64,000 nucleotides of DNA, from NCBI GenBank assembly GCA_964422295.1, contig CAYRAM010000008.1, positions 38,488 through 102,487 of the forward strand. Reading direction: 5' to 3'. The DNA is from UBA12191 sp964422295. GTDB taxonomy: Bacteria > Planctomycetota > UBA8108 > UBA1146. The stretch's first letter is position 1. Every line of letters begins with the position of its first letter. Below are positions 1 through 9,003 of the stretch, one piece after another. The notes beneath the pieces were generated by a model, which made no database searches, was not told the DNA's origin, and worked only from the letters and a program-made list of their open reading frames with translations. The translations under genes and the position numbers were made by a program.

Positions 1-1502
1 CTGTCCGCACCCGCCGACCGCCAACGCATCAGGGCCAATTCGGATCGAATCTGATGGTATGCAGGCCAGATGTAATCAAGAAACTGGATCTCTACCACCG
101 GCTTGAGGCCACGAACCGCCATGCCGATGGCTCTGCCAACGATATTGGCCTCGGCGAGGGGAGAGTTGTACACCCGGTCCCCACCGAACTCTCGCTGTAA
201 CCCGAAGGTCGCTTTGAAAACTCCACCCTTGCCCTTGACCTCATCGAGAACTTCACTGCGACTGGCATCGGCAACATCTTCACCGAAAACATGAATTCTG
301 GAATCCCGACGCATCTCATCGCGAAGCGAGGCGTTTATCAGGTCGACCATCGTTGTCGGATCCGATCCTCCATCGACCATAGCCGGAGATTCGAAGCGGT
401 CGGATGTGGGATCCACCGTCGGCGAATACAGATGATCCAGTACTGTCGAAGGATCGGGCTGAGGAGTCGCAACTGCGATATCGGAAGCCTCTCGAACCTC
501 GGATCGGATTCGTTCTCGTATCGCTTCCAATGTTTCTTCATCGGCAATGCCGTTTTCGATCAAGAAGCGTGGGAATGAACTCAGCGGGTCCCTGGGTTCC
601 TCCGCCTCGCGCTCGCTCGATGGCCGATAGAGCCGTTCATCATCGGAGAGACTGTGGCTATATGGACGAATCACCTTCGCATGGACCAATGCCGGCCCGC
701 TTCCTCCACGCATGTCAGCGACTATTTTTGAGAGCATCGCGTGACAAGCGATCGGATCACAGCCATCCACTTCTCGCACATCGAGCCCCGGGAAGCCGAG
801 AACAAGACTGGAGATGGAACCACCCGGAGTATTTACCTCCACCGGAACACTGATGGCATAGCCGTTATCTTCGACGACGAACAGAACCGGTAATTCCAGA
901 TTGCAAGCGGTGCTCAGTGATTCCCAAAACTCACCTTCACTGGTAGTGCCATCCCCCACTGATACGTGAACGATTTCACCATCGGACCAATCTGCGATCT
1001 TCTCGCGAAGGGACGCATCTTCCTTGCCCTTCTTCCAGGCTTCTGCCGTTCCGACTGCATGAAGACACTGACTGCCGGTGCAAGAGGACTGATTGACAAC
1101 GTGAAGATGCTTCGCTCCCCAATGGGATGGCATCTGTCGACCTGCCCCGGCAGGCTCGTCGTGAGCAGCGGTCCCCATTTTGAACATCTCGACGGGAGTC
1201 AAACCCAACTGGAGCATCAATGCCCGATCCCTGTAGTAGGGGAAAAACCAGTCCCTTTTCGGGTCCAGAACCCTGCCCAGAACAGTATTGATGGCTTCAT
1301 GACCACAACCGTTGATCTGGAAGAAAATCTTGCCCTTGCCTTTAAGACGAATCTCCTCGTCATCGATTTCTCTGCTGAGGAACATGTTTCTGTAGATATC
1401 GAGAAGGTCTTTCTTCTCCAGTCCATGCAGATCCACTTTAGGCTCCTCTACCTTCCGGGGGCGACCGGGAGATTTCTTCTTCTTGTTCTTTTGAGTCGGC
1501 AT
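1..1502 (-). CDS. Fused 2-oxoacid dehydrogenase E1 alpha/beta subunit (C-terminus outside window)
   Basis: Thiamine-diphosphate-dependent E1 that decarboxylates a 2-oxoacid and passes the acyl group to lipoylated E2. The frame is open from ATG at 1502 to the left edge, about 500 codons, so the end is missing. After a Lys-rich start (KKKKSPGRPRK), residues about 25-340 form the alpha half, with the ThDP motif GDGTTSEGEF near residue 182 and EDN after it. The beta half begins near residue 380 (FGEDVADASR, then VEIQFLDYIWP). Alpha-beta fusion is known in several bacterial E1 families. AGGA lies 6 nt before the start. The gene is divergent from lpdA. Substrate (pyruvate, branched-chain or other) cannot be told from sequence. 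Confidence 0.9.
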   Translation of the reverse strand, partial: MPTQKNKKKKSPGRPRKVEEPKVDLHGLEKKDLLDIYRNMFLSREIDDEEIRLKGKGKIFFQINGCGHEAINTVLGRVLDPKRDWFFPYYRDRALMLQLGLTPVEMFKMGTAAHDEPAGAGRQMPSHWGAKHLHVVNQSSCTGSQCLHAVGTAEAWKKGKEDASLREKIADWSDGEIVHVSVGDGTTSEGEFWESLSTACNLELPVLFVVEDNGYAISVPVEVNTPGGSISSLVLGFPGLDVREVDGCDPIACHAMLSKIVADMRGGSGPALVHAKVIRPYSHSLSDDERLYRPSSEREAEEPRDPLSSFPRFLIENGIADEETLEAIRERIRSEVREASDIAVATPQPDPSTVLDHLYSPTVDPTSDRFESPAMVDGGSDPTTMVDLINASLRDEMRRDSRIHVFGEDVADASRSEVLDEVKGKGGVFKATFGLQREFGGDRVYNSPLAEANIVGRAIGMAVRGLKPVVEIQFLDYIWPAYHQIRSELALMRWRSAGAD

Positions 1503-1579
1503 GAAGGTCCTGACCACTTCCCGGAGAACCGGAAAGGCTGGGCGCAATGCCCCACAGGGGGCATACACGGTCTCACGGC

Positions 1580-1608
1580 ATTCTAGGGTCCTCGGGCCGG
1601 TCATACAA
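1580..1608 (-). promoter_or_regulatory. Predicted promoter of the fused E1 gene
   Basis: Read on the minus strand there is TTGTAT, a 17-bp spacer, then TAGAAT, giving a transcription start near 1573 and a leader of about 70 nt before the start at 1502. The same TAGAAT -10 hexamer occurs in the promoter proposed at 20450-20478. I saw no equally good match for the plus-strand lpdA operon in the 267-bp divergent spacer. Confidence 0.5.
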
Positions 1609-1769
1609 CGAGACCCGCTCTCTCTCTTCGCTGGATGCGGAGGTGCCATTGCGGGTATCGTTCAGGAACTCGTGCCCGGAAGTTGTCGATCCAGATCACA
1701 CCCTCCTTTGTGCACCCCGGATGAGCTGAATCGAGTTGCCCGACAGACGAGGCAGGAAGGAACACTTCA

Positions 1770-3185
1770 ATGGTCGAAAAAATCGGCAGTTTCGACGTCG
1801 CCGTCATCGGCGGAGGCCCTGGTGGTTACGTTGCCGCAATTCGCGCAGGACAACTGGGCCTTTCCACCGTCTTGATCGAAAAGGATCCACAGCCGGGTGG
1901 CACCTGCCTGCACCGAGGCTGCATTCCGACCAAAGCCCTTTTGCAGAGTGCTCACGTTCTGGATGTTGCAAAAGAGTCATCCTATTTCGGAGTCCAACTG
2001 GATAACCCCACTGTCGACATGGAGGGCGTCCTCTCATTCCAAAAGAAGATCGTCCAAAAGAATGCCAAGGGTGTCGAATTCTTGCTCAAGAAAAACGGTG
2101 TAACGACGATCCACGGAACTGGTCGTCTCGACGGGTTGAACTCCATTAGGGTCGTGATCGACGACAACACCGAACAGTTGGTTGAAGCCAAAAACATCAT
2201 TCTGGCGACGGGATCTGTCGCTGCCCGGCCGGGATTCCTCGATTGGAGCACCGACAAGATCATCACCAGCGACGAAGCCCTTAGGCTCGATTCGGTCCCT
2301 GGCAAGGTCGTCGTTCTCGGAGCGGGTGCCGTCGGCTGCGAGTTTGCTTCCATCCTCAACTCATTCGGAAGTGAAGTAACACTCGTCGAAATGATGGATC
2401 GTCTTCTTCCCATTGAAGATCACGAATGCTCCGCAGAATTGCAGCGTTCTTTCAAAAAACACCGCATCCGCAGCATGGTCTCCACAAAATTGGAGAAAGC
2501 GACTCCCACAGATTCGGGTGTCGATCTGGTACTCACCGATGGCTCTGGCAAATCTGAAGAGATCCATGCCGATATTCTACTCTGCGCCATCGGTCGCAGA
2601 CCTGTCACCGACGGATTGAAGCTGGACCAGGTCGGCATCAAAACCGAAAAAGGATTCGTCCCGGTGAACCCGGATCAAAGTACGACCCGTTCCAACATTT
2701 TCGCCATCGGTGACATCGTTCATGGGAGCCCGCAATTGGCTCACGTCGCCAGCGCAGAAGGCATCATTGCTGTCGAGACCATCGCCGGAATGCACACCCA
2801 GCCCATCGTCAATGAGCGCGTTCCCAATGCGACCTACTGCCACCCCGAAGTGGCCAGCGTCGGCCTGACTGAAAACGCCGCGCGCGATGCAGGCCATCCA
2901 CTCAAGGTTTCAAAATTTCCCCTCTCGGCCTTGGGAAAATCGGGCATCGTTGGCAAGGCGATCCCCGGCTTCTTCAAGATCATCGCCGATGAACAGTACG
3001 GTGAAATTCTGGGCATTCACATCGTTGGCCCCCATGCCACCGATTTGATCAGTGAAGGTTGTGCCATCTTGGGGCTGGAAGGCACCGCTGCTGATTTGGC
3101 CCACATCATCCACCCCCACCCCACATTGGGTGAAGGCATGATGGAAGCCGCCCACGGTCTCGTCGGTGGTGCCATCCACATGTAG
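1770..3185 (+). CDS. lpdA: Dihydrolipoyl dehydrogenase (E3)
   Basis: FAD flavoprotein that reoxidises the dihydrolipoyl arms of E2 with NAD+, in the cytoplasm. The 471 aa match the family length. Visible are the FAD-binding GGGPGGY (residues 14-20), the redox disulphide C46/C51 in GGTCLHRGCIPTK, an NAD-binding GAGAVGCEFASI segment near residue 185, the second FAD motif AIGD, and the C-terminal HIIHPHPTLGE with the catalytic His-Glu pair. First gene of a plus-strand run lpdA, E1 beta, E2, lipB, lipA; the next start is 10 nt beyond the stop. It could serve any 2-oxoacid dehydrogenase or the glycine cleavage system; the neighbours favour the former. Confidence 0.95.
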   Translation: MVEKIGSFDVAVIGGGPGGYVAAIRAGQLGLSTVLIEKDPQPGGTCLHRGCIPTKALLQSAHVLDVAKESSYFGVQLDNPTVDMEGVLSFQKKIVQKNAKGVEFLLKKNGVTTIHGTGRLDGLNSIRVVIDDNTEQLVEAKNIILATGSVAARPGFLDWSTDKIITSDEALRLDSVPGKVVVLGAGAVGCEFASILNSFGSEVTLVEMMDRLLPIEDHECSAELQRSFKKHRIRSMVSTKLEKATPTDSGVDLVLTDGSGKSEEIHADILLCAIGRRPVTDGLKLDQVGIKTEKGFVPVNPDQSTTRSNIFAIGDIVHGSPQLAHVASAEGIIAVETIAGMHTQPIVNERVPNATYCHPEVASVGLTENAARDAGHPLKVSKFPLSALGKSGIVGKAIPGFFKIIADEQYGEILGIHIVGPHATDLISEGCAILGLEGTAADLAHIIHPHPTLGEGMMEAAHGLVGGAIHM

Positions 3186-3195
3186 AGAGGGTTTC

Positions 3196-4176
3196 TTGGC
3201 AGAAACGATCACTTACCTCGAGTCGTTACAGAGAGCTTTGACCCAGGTGCTCGATGAAGATCCGGCAACCTTCATCATCGGTGAAGACATCGGTGCCTAT
3301 GGCGGTGCATTCAAATTGACCGATGGTTTTCTTCAAAAGTACGGCGAGAATCGCATCATCGATACTCCGATCGTCGAAACCGGTCTCGTTGGAGCCGCCA
3401 TCGGTGCGGGGATGGCTGGACTCAAGCCGATCGTAGAGATGCAATTTATCGATTTCATTTCGTGCACCTTCAATCAACTGACCAATTTTGCCGCAACATG
3501 CCATTTTCGGTGGGGTCAAAATGTTCCCATCGTCGTCAGGGGTCCTTCCGGCGGTGGAGTCCACGCTGGACCCTTCCACAGTCAAATGGTCGAATCTTTC
3601 TTCCTCAATACTCCCGGGTTGAAGATCGTGGTCCCCGCCACTGTGTCCGATGTCCACGGGATGCTGCTGGGAGCGGTCGCAGATCCAAATCCGGTCCTCT
3701 TCCTCGAGCAAAAAGGGCTCTACCGCACACTCAAGGAGGAGATCGATGGAACTCCCGCAGCGGTCCCCCCAGGAAAAGCCCGGCTGCATCGCAGAGGAGA
3801 CAAAGTCAGCGTGATCACATGGGGCGCAATGCTGCACCGTTGCACCGCAGCGGCAATGAAAGCGGAGAGTGAGCTTGGGATCTCCTGTGAAATTCTCGAC
3901 CTGCGATCTCTTTGCCCTCTCGACTTCGATGCCATCTATGAGACTGTGCGCAAGACTGGAAAAGTATTGGTGATCCATGAGGACAACCTGACCGGAGGTG
4001 CCGGATCAGAGATCGCCGCCCGGATCGTCGAACACTGCTTCGAGGATCTCGACGCCCCGGTTCGTCGAATCGCCGCACTGGATGTTCCCATCCCCTATGC
4101 CGCCACTCTGGAAGACGCTTCCCTGCCCGATGAAAAGCGCATCCTCGAGGAGATTCGCCAACTCTCCGCCTGGTAG
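3196..4176 (+). CDS. 2-oxoacid dehydrogenase E1 beta subunit (stand-alone)
   Basis: Beta subunit of a heterotetrameric ThDP-dependent E1. I start at TTG 3196 because GAGAGGG lies 5 nt upstream and the resulting N-terminus (MAETITYLESLQRAL) fits the family; an upstream GTG at 3166 would overlap lpdA. The 326 aa are full length for E1 beta. Motifs include GEDIGAYGGAFKLTDG, PIVEMQFIDF, GPSGGGVHAGPFHSQ and a C-terminal transketolase domain (LRSLCPLDFDAI, HEDNLTGGAGSEI). No E1 alpha gene accompanies it on this strand, which is unusual: it must pair with an alpha encoded elsewhere, or with the alpha part of the divergent fused E1. Confidence 0.92.
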   Translation: MAETITYLESLQRALTQVLDEDPATFIIGEDIGAYGGAFKLTDGFLQKYGENRIIDTPIVETGLVGAAIGAGMAGLKPIVEMQFIDFISCTFNQLTNFAATCHFRWGQNVPIVVRGPSGGGVHAGPFHSQMVESFFLNTPGLKIVVPATVSDVHGMLLGAVADPNPVLFLEQKGLYRTLKEEIDGTPAAVPPGKARLHRRGDKVSVITWGAMLHRCTAAAMKAESELGISCEILDLRSLCPLDFDAIYETVRKTGKVLVIHEDNLTGGAGSEIAARIVEHCFEDLDAPVRRIAALDVPIPYAATLEDASLPDEKRILEEIRQLSAW

Positions 4177-4297
4177 TCCCTTGCGGCCCAAAGCCAGCGC
4201 AAACGCTTTGCCTCAGCATTCTCAACAGGTGAATTCGCCAAATTTCAGCCTCCCGCAGGGCCAACTCCAGTGGTTGCCTGAAGGGGTCCCGGGTATG

Positions 4298-4331
4298 ATC
4301 ACCCACCTGTGATGGGCAAGTGTGCCATCAC
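4298..4331 (+). promoter_or_regulatory. Two mutually exclusive hairpins in the E1 beta-E2 spacer
   Basis: The 216-bp gap between E1 beta and E2 holds ATCAC (4298-4302) that can pair with GTGAT (4309-4313), while GTGATGG (4309-4315) can instead pair with CCATCAC (4325-4331). The two stems share bases and cannot form together. A G/C-rich run follows just before the E2 ribosome binding site. This is the geometry of an RNA switch or attenuator. No ligand or known riboswitch class is recognised. Confidence 0.3.
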
Positions 4332-4392
4332 GTCATTGCGGGGTCTGCGGGGGTTGTTTCCCGCCCCCCTGACTCAGGAAGAAGTGATCATC

Positions 4393-6225
4393 ATGGCAAC
4401 CGAAGTGCTGATGCCCCAAATGGGAGAGTCAATCGCCGAAGGAACCCTGACACGCTGGTTCAAGCAACCCGGAGATGTCATCAAGCGCGATGAACCCCTT
4501 TTTGAAATCTCCACCGACAAAGTCGATGCCGAGGTCCCTGCCCCTGCGGATGGGGTTCTTGAAAAAATCATCGTCGAAGAAGGTGCCACAGTGGAGGTCA
4601 ACACCGTGGTCGCTCTTCTCGGCACCGGAGATGGCGCAGCGGCTGAATCCGCCGCAGAAGCGACTCCTGCCCCGGCAGCAGCACCCGAGCCGGTCGCAGA
4701 AGCGACTCCGGCAGTCGTGGAAGTTGCGCCTGCCGACACTCCCGCAGCTGCTCCTGCTCCCTCGGCCGAAGCCCCTGCTTCTGAATCCCCTGCTGCCTCC
4801 GGAGCACGGATCGATGTCCCGATGCCCCAGATGGGAGAGTCGATCGCTGAAGGCACCCTGACCCGTTGGTTCAAGCAGGCTGGGGATACGGTTGAGAGGG
4901 ACGAACCCCTCTTCGAAATCTCTACCGACAAAGTCGATGCAGAAGTCCCTGCCCCCGCCAGCGGTGTCCTCGCCGAGATCCTCGTCGAGGAGGGCTCTAC
5001 CGTCGAGGTCAACACCATCGTCGCCAGGATCGGAGGGGACGGTGCCAACACCTCCCCTGCTTCCACTCCCGCTGCGCTCCCCGAAACGACTCCGACACCT
5101 GCGGCGAATGAAACCTCCATACCCACTGCCGTAACCACGGCTGCACCTGCTCCTGCGCCTGCTCCTGCGCCTGCGCCTGTACCTGTTCCGGCACCTGCTC
5201 CCTCACCTGCTGCAGTGGCCGTACCTGCGGCTGCAGCGATCGCCAACGGTTCCCACAAGGTTCGCTCCTCACCTCTGGTGCGGCGCATCGCCCGCGACAA
5301 CGGCATCGCCGATCTATCCGTCATCCCCGGCACCGGAGCAGGCGGACGCATCACCAAAGAGGACATCCTTCAGTTCATCTCCGGTGGCAGCGTCGCCCCG
5401 GCAACACCCGCTGCTGCTCCCGCTACGCCTTCGGCAGTTCCGGCTACGCCTGCTGCAGTTCCGGCAGCGACACCGGCGCCCGCTGCTGCTCCCCCAGCGG
5501 CTCTGGCAGCGCAGGGACTCCCCAGGGGAGGCAGCCAGGTCGAAAAGATGTCGGTGATGCGACGCAAAATCGCCGAGCACATGGTCGATTCCCGCAGAAC
5601 TTCCGCCCACGTCCACTCTGTTTTCGAAGCAGACATGACCGCCATCGCACAAATGCGCCAGAAGTGGAAGAGCGAGTTTCAATCCCGCAATGGCACCAAG
5701 TTGACCTACATGCCGTTCTTCCTCAGAGCATGTTGTGATGCCCTGCGCCAGTTCCCCCACGTCAATGCTTCCCTCGATGGGGATGACATTCTGCTCCACA
5801 ACGATGTCAACATCGGAATAGCGGTCGCCCTTGAAAATGGTCTCATCGTTCCTGTCGTCAAAAATGTGCAGGACATGAGCCTTGCAGGGATTCAAAAGTC
5901 GGTGACCGACCTGGCGGAAAGGGCCCGCAACAAACAACTACTTCCCGACGAAGTTGCCGGAGGGACATTCACTATCACGAATCCGGGGCAATTTGGTGGG
6001 CTCTTCGGGATTCCCATCATCAATCAGCCTCAGGTCGCCATCCTGGGAGTGGGTGGAATCATCAAGCGCCCGGTCGTCGTCGATGGAGATAAGATCGCCA
6101 TCCGCGACATGCTCTACATGTGCCTCTCATACGACCATCGTCTCGTCGATGGTGCGCTGGCGGATCAATTCATGTCACACGTCAAAAGTACCCTTGAGAA
6201 CTTTGACGAAGCGGCGATTGGTTAG
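4393..6225 (+). CDS. Dihydrolipoyl acyltransferase (E2) with two lipoyl domains
   Basis: Core subunit of a 2-oxoacid dehydrogenase complex; it transfers the acyl group from lipoyl-lysine to CoA. I start at ATG 4393, which has AGGAAG upstream and gives the canonical lipoyl start (ATEVLMPQMGESIAEGTL). The 610 aa contain lipoyl domain 1 (1-78, lysine K43 in STDKVDAE), an Ala/Pro linker, lipoyl domain 2 (about 138-215, K180), a long Ala-Pro linker built from short repeats, a peripheral-subunit-binding domain (SSPLVRRIARDNG), a second linker and the catalytic domain with DHRLVDG near the end. Two lipoyl domains instead of one or three is ordinary variation. Acyl specificity is not visible. lipB follows after 9 nt. 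Confidence 0.93.
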   Translation: MATEVLMPQMGESIAEGTLTRWFKQPGDVIKRDEPLFEISTDKVDAEVPAPADGVLEKIIVEEGATVEVNTVVALLGTGDGAAAESAAEATPAPAAAPEPVAEATPAVVEVAPADTPAAAPAPSAEAPASESPAASGARIDVPMPQMGESIAEGTLTRWFKQAGDTVERDEPLFEISTDKVDAEVPAPASGVLAEILVEEGSTVEVNTIVARIGGDGANTSPASTPAALPETTPTPAANETSIPTAVTTAAPAPAPAPAPAPVPVPAPAPSPAAVAVPAAAAIANGSHKVRSSPLVRRIARDNGIADLSVIPGTGAGGRITKEDILQFISGGSVAPATPAAAPATPSAVPATPAAVPAATPAPAAAPPAALAAQGLPRGGSQVEKMSVMRRKIAEHMVDSRRTSAHVHSVFEADMTAIAQMRQKWKSEFQSRNGTKLTYMPFFLRACCDALRQFPHVNASLDGDDILLHNDVNIGIAVALENGLIVPVVKNVQDMSLAGIQKSVTDLAERARNKQLLPDEVAGGTFTITNPGQFGGLFGIPIINQPQVAILGVGGIIKRPVVVDGDKIAIRDMLYMCLSYDHRLVDGALADQFMSHVKSTLENFDEAAIG

Positions 6226-6234
6226 TGAAACTCC

Positions 6235-6915
6235 ATGAATGCAGCCGTGAGAACTGACCTCTGCGAAATCAAGGTAGAGACTCCCGGCAAAGTTTCATTT
6301 TCGCAGATTCACAACCAGATGCTGAAACTCCAGGCCGCTCTGGGAGAGCACCCTGAAGAATCCGCAGGAGAGCGGATTTTCCTCTTTGAACCCTCCCCCG
6401 TCGTCACCATTGGAAGTCGAAACGGTGATGTATCCCCGATCCGCTCCCAGGAAAAATTGGAAAAACAGGGGATCGAGATTCTCAGTGTCGATCGTGGAGG
6501 GGAGGCCACATACCACGGTCCAGGACAACTGTTGGCCTACCCGGTGATTCGCTTGCGCGAGAACGAGCGCGATCTCCATCGCCTGTTGCGCAATCTCGAA
6601 GAAGCGATCATTCGCACACTGGCAGATTGGCAAATCGTCGGTGAAAGGCGTGACGGGCACACCGGAGTTTGGATCGGATACGAAAAAATCGCCTCTGTGG
6701 GTCTGAGTGTGCGCCGTTGGGTCACCGGTCACGGACTGGCTCTCTGTGTCGATGGCGACCAGCGAGCCTTTGACTGGATTGTCCCCTGTGGGATGCAGGA
6801 TTGCCCCGTCGTAACGATGGAGGATCTTCTGGGATCACCGATCGATCTCAAATCTGTGGAGGATCGTCTTCGGCTTCACCTGCTCTCTGTATTGAACAGG
6901 GTGGAGGGATCATGA
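6235..6915 (+). CDS. lipB: Lipoyl(octanoyl) transferase
   Basis: Moves octanoate from acyl carrier protein onto the lipoyl lysine of apo-E2, the first step of de novo lipoylation. The 226 aa show the family signatures RGGEATYHGPGQLLAYPVI and, later, IGYEKIASVGLSVRRWVTGH with the catalytic lysine, followed by the conserved CGM (here PCGMQDCPVVTMEDLLG). It lies 9 nt after E2 and its stop overlaps the lipA start by 4 bp, so the two are translationally coupled. The position directly behind E2 implies the operon makes both the lipoylated substrate and its modifying enzymes. Confidence 0.95.
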   Translation: MNAAVRTDLCEIKVETPGKVSFSQIHNQMLKLQAALGEHPEESAGERIFLFEPSPVVTIGSRNGDVSPIRSQEKLEKQGIEILSVDRGGEATYHGPGQLLAYPVIRLRENERDLHRLLRNLEEAIIRTLADWQIVGERRDGHTGVWIGYEKIASVGLSVRRWVTGHGLALCVDGDQRAFDWIVPCGMQDCPVVTMEDLLGSPIDLKSVEDRLRLHLLSVLNRVEGS

Positions 6916-7784
6916 GCCCTGTCGAGTACCGCGGAAAAAAGCCCAAACTCGAACGCCCACCATGGATCAAAGTCGCTGTCCCGAGCGACGACTCATTGCA
7001 ACGGGTGGGCGATCTGATGAATCAGGGCGGACTCCATACCGTCTGCCAAGAGGCGCACTGTCCCAACATTTATGAATGCTGGCAGATGGGAACAGCCACC
7101 TTTTTGATCCTCGGAGAAGTCTGTACTCGCAAGTGCGGATTCTGTGCTGTCAGTAAAGGCAATCCCTCACCCGTGGATCCCGATGAACCTCGTGAGTTGG
7201 CAGAGGCTGCAGCAAGCCTGAATCTCAAACATGTGGTCATCACCAGTGTCGACAGGGACGATCTTGAGGATGGCGGAGCAGGCCAATTTGCAAAAACCCT
7301 TGAAGCCCTCCGTGAGAAAATCCCTGAAGCGACCACCGAAGTCCTGGTCCCGGACTTCAGGCCTGATCCCGAATTGGGTCTCGACCTCGTTCTCGGTGCG
7401 AATCCGACGATCTTCTCCCACAATGTCGAAACTGTTCGGCGCCTTTACCCGGCAGCCCGACCCGGCTCCAACTACGATCACTCCGTCTCTTTGCTCGCCT
7501 CTGCGGCACAGCGAATCGGCGGAGAGCGTGTCAAATCCAGTTTGATTCTCGGACTGGGAGAGAAGGAGGAGGAGGTCAGGGAGACGATCAAAGATCTCTT
7601 TCGTGCAGGAGCGCGAAGGATCAATCTGGGGCAGTACCTGGCCCCCTCCGACCGCCATATTCCGGTGAAAAGGTACTGGACCCCCGAGGAGTTTGCCCAG
7701 TTGGGGAAATTCGCTTCAGATCTCGGATTTATCAAAGTCGAATCCGCACCCCTGGTGCGCTCCTCCTATCACGCTTCAGTCTGA
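6912..7784 (+). CDS. lipA: Lipoyl synthase
   Basis: Radical SAM enzyme that inserts two sulphurs into octanoyl-lysine to form the lipoyl group. I start at ATG 6912, preceded by GGAGGG and overlapping the lipB stop by 4 bp; this gives 290 aa, normal for LipA. The auxiliary-cluster cysteines are in CQEAHCPNIYEC and the radical SAM cysteines in CTRKCGFC. The C-terminal RSSYHA fits the conserved RSSYxA that binds the auxiliary cluster. Last gene of the dehydrogenase-lipoate run; about 120 bp without a convincing gene follow before the TsaC fusion. Confidence 0.96.
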   Translation: MSPVEYRGKKPKLERPPWIKVAVPSDDSLQRVGDLMNQGGLHTVCQEAHCPNIYECWQMGTATFLILGEVCTRKCGFCAVSKGNPSPVDPDEPRELAEAAASLNLKHVVITSVDRDDLEDGGAGQFAKTLEALREKIPEATTEVLVPDFRPDPELGLDLVLGANPTIFSHNVETVRRLYPAARPGSNYDHSVSLLASAAQRIGGERVKSSLILGLGEKEEEVRETIKDLFRAGARRINLGQYLAPSDRHIPVKRYWTPEEFAQLGKFASDLGFIKVESAPLVRSSYHASV

Positions 7785-7908
7785 CCCCCCCATGGTTGTC
7801 CTGCCCCCGACGGAGTGGCAGAATTGGCTGCAGTTCGGACTCACCATCTTCAACCGGGGTTGGTGGAACCGATGCCATCGCGGCTCTCTCCATGAAAAGT
7901 GGTTGTAG

Positions 7909-9003
7909 GTGAATCCAAGGATATTGAATCTGGATGACCAGGTTGCTCGCCCTGATCTTCTCCAGCAGGCTGCAGATATCCTCTCCAGTGGAGAGCTGGG
8001 TATCTTCCCCACTGAGACGGTCTACGGGATTGGCGCAGTGCATGGTTCAGCAGGAGCACGCGAGAAACTGGCGGCAGCAAAAGAAAGATCTGCAGAACAA
8101 CCCTTCACGGTCCACATCGGATCGATGGAACAGTTCAATGGTTTGATCGCTGATATCCCGGACAAGGTCCGCTGCGTCATCGATACCTTTTGGCCCGGTC
8201 CTCTGACCATCATCATTCCCGACGGCAGTAATCAGGGGCACGGCAGTGATCAGGGGCTTGGAGTTCGCTTTCCCGCACACGAAGTGGCTCGCGAGTTGAT
8301 CCAACTGACCGGCCCCTTGATCGCCAGTAGCGCCAATCGAAGAGGGGCAGCCGCTCCCCTCACATGTGCGGATGCGGTTGAGAACATCGGTTCTGAAGTG
8401 GGCGTTGCGGTAGACGGAGGACCTTGCAAAGTCGGCGAAGCCTCGACCATCGTTCGTTTTGATTCTTCTGGCGCATTTGAAATTCTGCGCGAAGGCCTCA
8501 TCAATCGATCCATGATTCGCAAAGCACTCGGTGAGTTTGAGGTGCTCTTCGTCTGCACCGGGAATACCTGCAGAAGCCCCATGGCCGAGGCATTGTGCAA
8601 AAAACTTCTTTCACACAGGGAAGGCGTGCCGGCACAGGACCTGCCCGCTCGCGGCTTGCATGTACGTAGCGCTGCACTCTATTCCGCAGGAGGGCCCGCC
8701 AGTGAAAATACAGTCACGGTGATGCAGGAGATGGACGCAGACGCATCCAGCCATGTTTCGCGCCAAATGACTCATGAGATGCTGGAATCGGCAGATCTGA
8801 TCATCGCACTTGCACCGAATCACCTCGATGGGATCCGCTATGCCTGTCATGGCGATCCGGCAATCTCAGACAAACTGTTCCTCATCAATGAGGCAGGGGT
8901 TGCTGACCCTGTCGGAGGATCCCTCGAAATTTACAGAAATAGTGCATCGGATATACTGAACGCCATTGAGAAGCAGTGGTTGGAAAGGATCGTCAAGCCA
9001 TGA
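7909..9003 (+). CDS. Fusion of threonylcarbamoyl-AMP synthase (TsaC/YrdC) with low-molecular-weight protein phosphatase
   Basis: Two enzymes in one 364-aa chain, starting at GTG 7909. Residues 1 to about 205 are a YrdC/Sua5-type domain that makes threonylcarbamoyl-AMP for tRNA t6A37 (FPTETVYGIGAVHG, PFTVHI, LIASSANRRGAA). Residues about 210-364 are a low-molecular-weight tyrosine/arginine phosphatase with the P-loop CTGNTCRSPM (nucleophile C216, R222) and a general-acid candidate D333 in ADPVGG. In Bacillus, ywlC, ywlE and rpiB are separate neighbours; here the first two are joined and rpiB follows with a 4-bp overlap. The fusion is uninterrupted in frame. Phosphatase substrate (phosphotyrosine or phosphoarginine) is unknown. 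Confidence 0.9.
   Translation: MNPRILNLDDQVARPDLLQQAADILSSGELGIFPTETVYGIGAVHGSAGAREKLAAAKERSAEQPFTVHIGSMEQFNGLIADIPDKVRCVIDTFWPGPLTIIIPDGSNQGHGSDQGLGVRFPAHEVARELIQLTGPLIASSANRRGAAAPLTCADAVENIGSEVGVAVDGGPCKVGEASTIVRFDSSGAFEILREGLINRSMIRKALGEFEVLFVCTGNTCRSPMAEALCKKLLSHREGVPAQDLPARGLHVRSAALYSAGGPASENTVTVMQEMDADASSHVSRQMTHEMLESADLIIALAPNHLDGIRYACHGDPAISDKLFLINEAGVADPVGGSLEIYRNSASDILNAIEKQWLERIVKP

Noticed and set aside
4374..5366. Long minus-strand frame rich in Ala, Gly and Ser opposite the E2 gene
   Set aside because: It is the antisense of the Ala/Pro linkers and lipoyl repeats of E2; the repeated composition explains the absence of stops.
7792..7908. 38-aa frame between lipA and the TsaC fusion, with a tRNA-Leu-like string GTGGCAGAATTGG
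   Set aside because: No ribosome binding site, and no acceptor stem or T-arm can be built around the D-arm-like string, so neither a gene nor a tRNA is supported.
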